DNA of 34,821 bases from RPQK01 sp041946865 (lineage in GTDB: Bacteria > Acidobacteriota > UBA6911 > RPQK01), in NCBI GenBank assembly GCA_041946865.1, contig JBHGBF010000025.1, forward strand, positions 1-34,821. The letters run 5' to 3'. Below the pieces are notes generated by a model. That model was not told where the DNA came from. It did no database searches and saw only the letters and a list, made by a program, of their open reading frames with translations. Of this stretch, positions 32,836-34,821 are shown one piece after another. Each line of letters starts with the position of its first letter. The first letter of the stretch is position 1. Position numbers and translations under genes: made by a program.

Positions 32836-33768
32836 ATGATGAAGACTTGGGTTGCGCGCATTTTGATGGTTGTCAGTTTTATCACGTCACAGACCTTAGG
32901 GCAGGAGCCGTCCACAGATTCGGCCCCTGTGTCTGGCGAGGCCAGGAAGGCGCTGGTGAATCTGCTGCCCAAAGGAGATGAGCTGGGAGCGAGGCTGACC
33001 GAAGGCCCGGCGTTCTATGGCCCCGCAAGTCTTTACGAATATATCGACGGCGCGGCCGAAGCTTTCATCGGATACGACTTCGTGGCCCTGGCGCACGCCG
33101 TATATCAGAAAGGCGACGCCGAGATCATCGTCGATATCTACGACATGGGGCGGCCGGATAACGCCTTCGGTATTTACTCGGCCGAGCGCTCGCCGGATTC
33201 TTCTTTCATCGCAGTCGGCGCTGAAGGCTACCAAGGCGACTTCCTCCTCAACTTCCTCCACGATCGGTACTACGTCAAGCTCACGGCCTTCAGCGAATCG
33301 CAAAAGGGCGCAGCCTTGCTCGACCCGTTTGCCCGGCGCATCTCCGCCGCCGTCGGAACGGCTCCGTCGCTTCCAAGACCGCTCTCGCTGTTCCCAGCCG
33401 ACCACCTGCTTCCTCACACCCAGACCTTCGTCCTGAAATCCCCGCTTGGCCGGGAGTTTCTGTCGCCCGCCTACAGCGCCAGGTACCGCTTTGCCGGCAA
33501 TCACGAGGCGGTCGTCTTGCTCTCCCTTGCTGAGAATCCGGGGGCGGCGCAGGCACGAGTAGCCAGGCTGCGCGACCACCTCCAGAAGACGGGAGAATAC
33601 AAGCCGCTTCAGGAGCCTCCCGGAGGATTTCAGGGGTCGACCCGGTACGAAGGAAAGCTGCTCGCCTTTCCTCGAGGGGATGTGGCTGTGATTATCCTCA
33701 ACCCTCCGGACCCGGCGACGGGGTTGGTGACCCGGCTGTTGAGCACGTTGGATCAGGGAATCCAATAG
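32836..33768 (+). CDS. Exported DUF6599 family protein
   Basis: 310 residues; AAGGA seven bases upstream supports the first ATG (the adjacent second Met at 32839 is possible). Signal peptide residues 1-22 (ILMVVSFITSQTLGQ). The DUF6599 signature follows: SLYEYIDGAAEAFIGYDFVAL (about residues 66-86, read in two parts), then IIVDIYDMGRPDNAFGIYSAER. Later segments show a repeated pattern (FVLKSPLGREFLSPAYSARY, then GNHEAVVLLSLAENPGAAQA). The family has no assigned function. It lies 40 bp after the aldo/keto reductase and is probably the third gene of that operon, so it may serve the same periplasmic redox process (inference). Confidence 0.87.
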   Translation: MMKTWVARILMVVSFITSQTLGQEPSTDSAPVSGEARKALVNLLPKGDELGARLTEGPAFYGPASLYEYIDGAAEAFIGYDFVALAHAVYQKGDAEIIVDIYDMGRPDNAFGIYSAERSPDSSFIAVGAEGYQGDFLLNFLHDRYYVKLTAFSESQKGAALLDPFARRISAAVGTAPSLPRPLSLFPADHLLPHTQTFVLKSPLGREFLSPAYSARYRFAGNHEAVVLLSLAENPGAAQARVARLRDHLQKTGEYKPLQEPPGGFQGSTRYEGKLLAFPRGDVAVIILNPPDPATGLVTRLLSTLDQGIQ

Positions 33769-33849
33769 GGGTTGTCTGAATCCGGCTCGCTTCGCTTTGA
33801 GCCGAGGGTGTTGAAAAAGGCCCTCGAACGAGCGGTGTTCCCCCGTCCG

Positions 33850-33873
33850 TTCGTAGTTTCGCCTTCGGGCGGG
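33850..33873 (+). repeat. Dispersed short repeat, GTAGTT-CGCCTTC family, copy 3
   Basis: TTCGTAGTTTCGCCTTCGGG with CGCC-TTCG-GGCG, a compact hairpin with a stable UUCG-type loop. It follows the DUF6599 gene, together with smaller hairpins CGGCTC/GAGCCG (33783-33788, 33799-33804) and GAGGG/CCCTC (33804-33808, 33821-33825). It matches the core of the elements at 39-58 and 20741-20757. Confidence 0.55.
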
Positions 33874-33931
33874 CTTCAAACGACAGTTTTGCCAGGACTG
33901 AAACGATCACTCCCGGCAGACTCAAAAAGCA

Positions 33932-33961
33932 GGGGAGACCGGCGCCTAAGCCGGTCTCCCC
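33932..33961. terminator. Perfect 12-bp hairpin between convergent genes
   Basis: GGGGAGACCGGC, six-base loop GCCTAA, GCCGGTCTCCCC. It lies between the DUF6599 gene (plus) and the multicopper oxidase fragment (minus). An A-run (CAAAAAGC, 33922-33929) just to the left reads as a U-run for minus-strand transcripts, a few bases past the stem. Probably a bidirectional 3' structure. Confidence 0.7.
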
Positions 33962-34023
33962 AACGCCAGGCAACAGATCTCTGCGTGCAGTCGCGTTTGA
34001 ACGCAGTTGACGATCGCTTGCGT

Positions 34024-34803
34024 CTACGCGGGTTCTCCGGGTTGAGGTGGCCCGATCCGGAAAGGCCGCATCATCTCATTATCTTCATGCTCGACGATGT
34101 GGCAGTGCCAGACGAACTGGCCGGGGTGTGGAAAGGTTGCTTTAATACGGGTCACTTCGCCCGGGTAGGCAATCACGGTACCTTTGAAGCCGGTCTCCCA
34201 CGCTTCGGCAGGCCGGGCACCACCGGCGAGCTGTAACGGTTGAACGGGTTCACCGGTTACAGGATCGAGCACGAGAGGCTCACGGTTGATGACCTCAAAA
34301 GCCACCTCGTGAACGTGCATCGGGTGCGCATCAGCAGTCGTGTTGTAGATCTCCCAGATTTCCGTCGCCCCCACAGCAGGGTTCTCTGTGAGATCGTCGG
34401 ACCACATCTTGCGCACTACCATTCCGGCGGCGTCGACGACACCCAGGACAGCCTCAGATGGCCCATCGTGCACAGCTGACATCATTTCGACCAACGCCAG
34501 TTTGCGCGGCGTCGGGTTGGCGGCCGGGAGCGGTGCGATTGGCGGAAGTACCAGGAACTGCGGCGGAGTCGTTGGGTCAGGCGCGACGGCTGGTACGACA
34601 TCGAAAGCCATGATCTGACCGGTGGAATCGGGATCCGCCACATCGAAGTCCACTCCCGGGACACCACCCCCAAAAGGCTCATCCGGGCCGAGATTGACGA
34701 GCACGTGCCTTCCAACCGGGACGTTTGTGAAGTTAACGACGAGATCAGCTCGCTCTGCGAGCCTCTGGACTTTGGCGAAAATAAACAGATGTGTGAACGT
34801 TTT
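34024..34803 (-). pseudogene. C-terminal part of a multicopper oxidase, 5' end disrupted
   Basis: The frame is open from 34803 to the stop at 34024 (259 codons), with an in-frame TAA at 34804-34806 and no plausible start. From LAERADLVVNFTNVPVGRHV (about 34760 downward) the sequence is clearly the last third of a CotA/bilirubin-oxidase-like multicopper oxidase: LVNLGPDEPFGGG, then the final cupredoxin domain with HPMHVHEVAF and WHCHIVEHEDNEMM, which together supply the type 1, 2 and 3 copper ligands of that domain. The codons between 34803 and about 34765 do not resemble the family. A native enzyme would need roughly 300 or more residues upstream, including the first copper motifs. The gene is either interrupted by a repeat or frameshift here, or the break is an assembly error at the window edge. 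Confidence 0.8.
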
Positions 34804-34821
34804 TTACGCCGAAGGCGTCAG

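Noticed and set aside
34800..34818. Hairpin with T6 run as an intrinsic terminator
   Set aside because: The T-run precedes the stem on the plus strand and is an A-run after it on the minus strand, so it has the wrong polarity in both directions.

Overview
The window looks like chromosomal DNA of an environmental acidobacterium, most likely of the Solibacter/Bryobacter kind; this is an inference from gene content, as no rRNA or tRNA gene is present. The evidence is a set of very large Oar-like TonB-dependent receptors with an N-terminal carboxypeptidase-regulatory-like domain, a GWxTD protein, a DUF6599 protein, a seven-bladed SBBP propeller, a PknB-type kinase with a TPR sensor half, Tat-exported Gfo/Idh/MocA and ferredoxin-bearing aldo/keto reductase proteins, moderately high GC, and several families of short dispersed repeats.

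Layout. 1-3.3 kb (minus): SBBP propeller protein and MgtE magnesium transporter. 3.3-4.4 kb: repeat-rich spacer and the NO/oxidative-damage repair protein Ric (plus), with a CRP/FNR-type promoter. 4.4-8.4 kb (minus): a heptamer polypurine repeat, a membrane Ser/Thr kinase with TPRs, a second heptamer repeat and an Hsp20 chaperone. 8.4-10.9 kb (minus): an exported protein of unknown function and a ceramidase-fold protein lacking the usual nucleophile. 11.2-14.7 kb (plus): TonB-dependent receptor A.

14.9-28.0 kb (minus) is the most interesting block. In transcription order it reads receptor C, receptor B, GWxTD protein, a GH29-GH97 fusion enzyme, and the 5' remnant of a DUF5703 glycoside hydrolase. 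It resembles a glycan-utilisation locus without a SusD partner. A LacI-type palindrome lies upstream of receptor C, and a membrane-tethered winged-helix regulator is divergent from it (28.26-29.55 kb, plus). Hairpins after each receptor gene suggest stepwise attenuation.

29.7-34.8 kb: a small RRM RNA-binding protein (minus) with a textbook terminator; a three-gene plus-strand run (Tat Gfo/Idh oxidoreductase, Tat aldo/keto reductase with two 4Fe-4S motifs, DUF6599 protein); a repeat/hairpin spacer; and a 5'-disrupted multicopper oxidase (minus) at the right edge.

No CRISPR array, prophage, transposase, tRNA or rRNA was seen. The best candidates for something undescribed are the GH29-GH97 fusion locus, the aldo/keto reductase whose catalytic Asp and His positions appear exchanged, the Asp-for-Ser ceramidase relative, and the heptamer and short dispersed repeat families.
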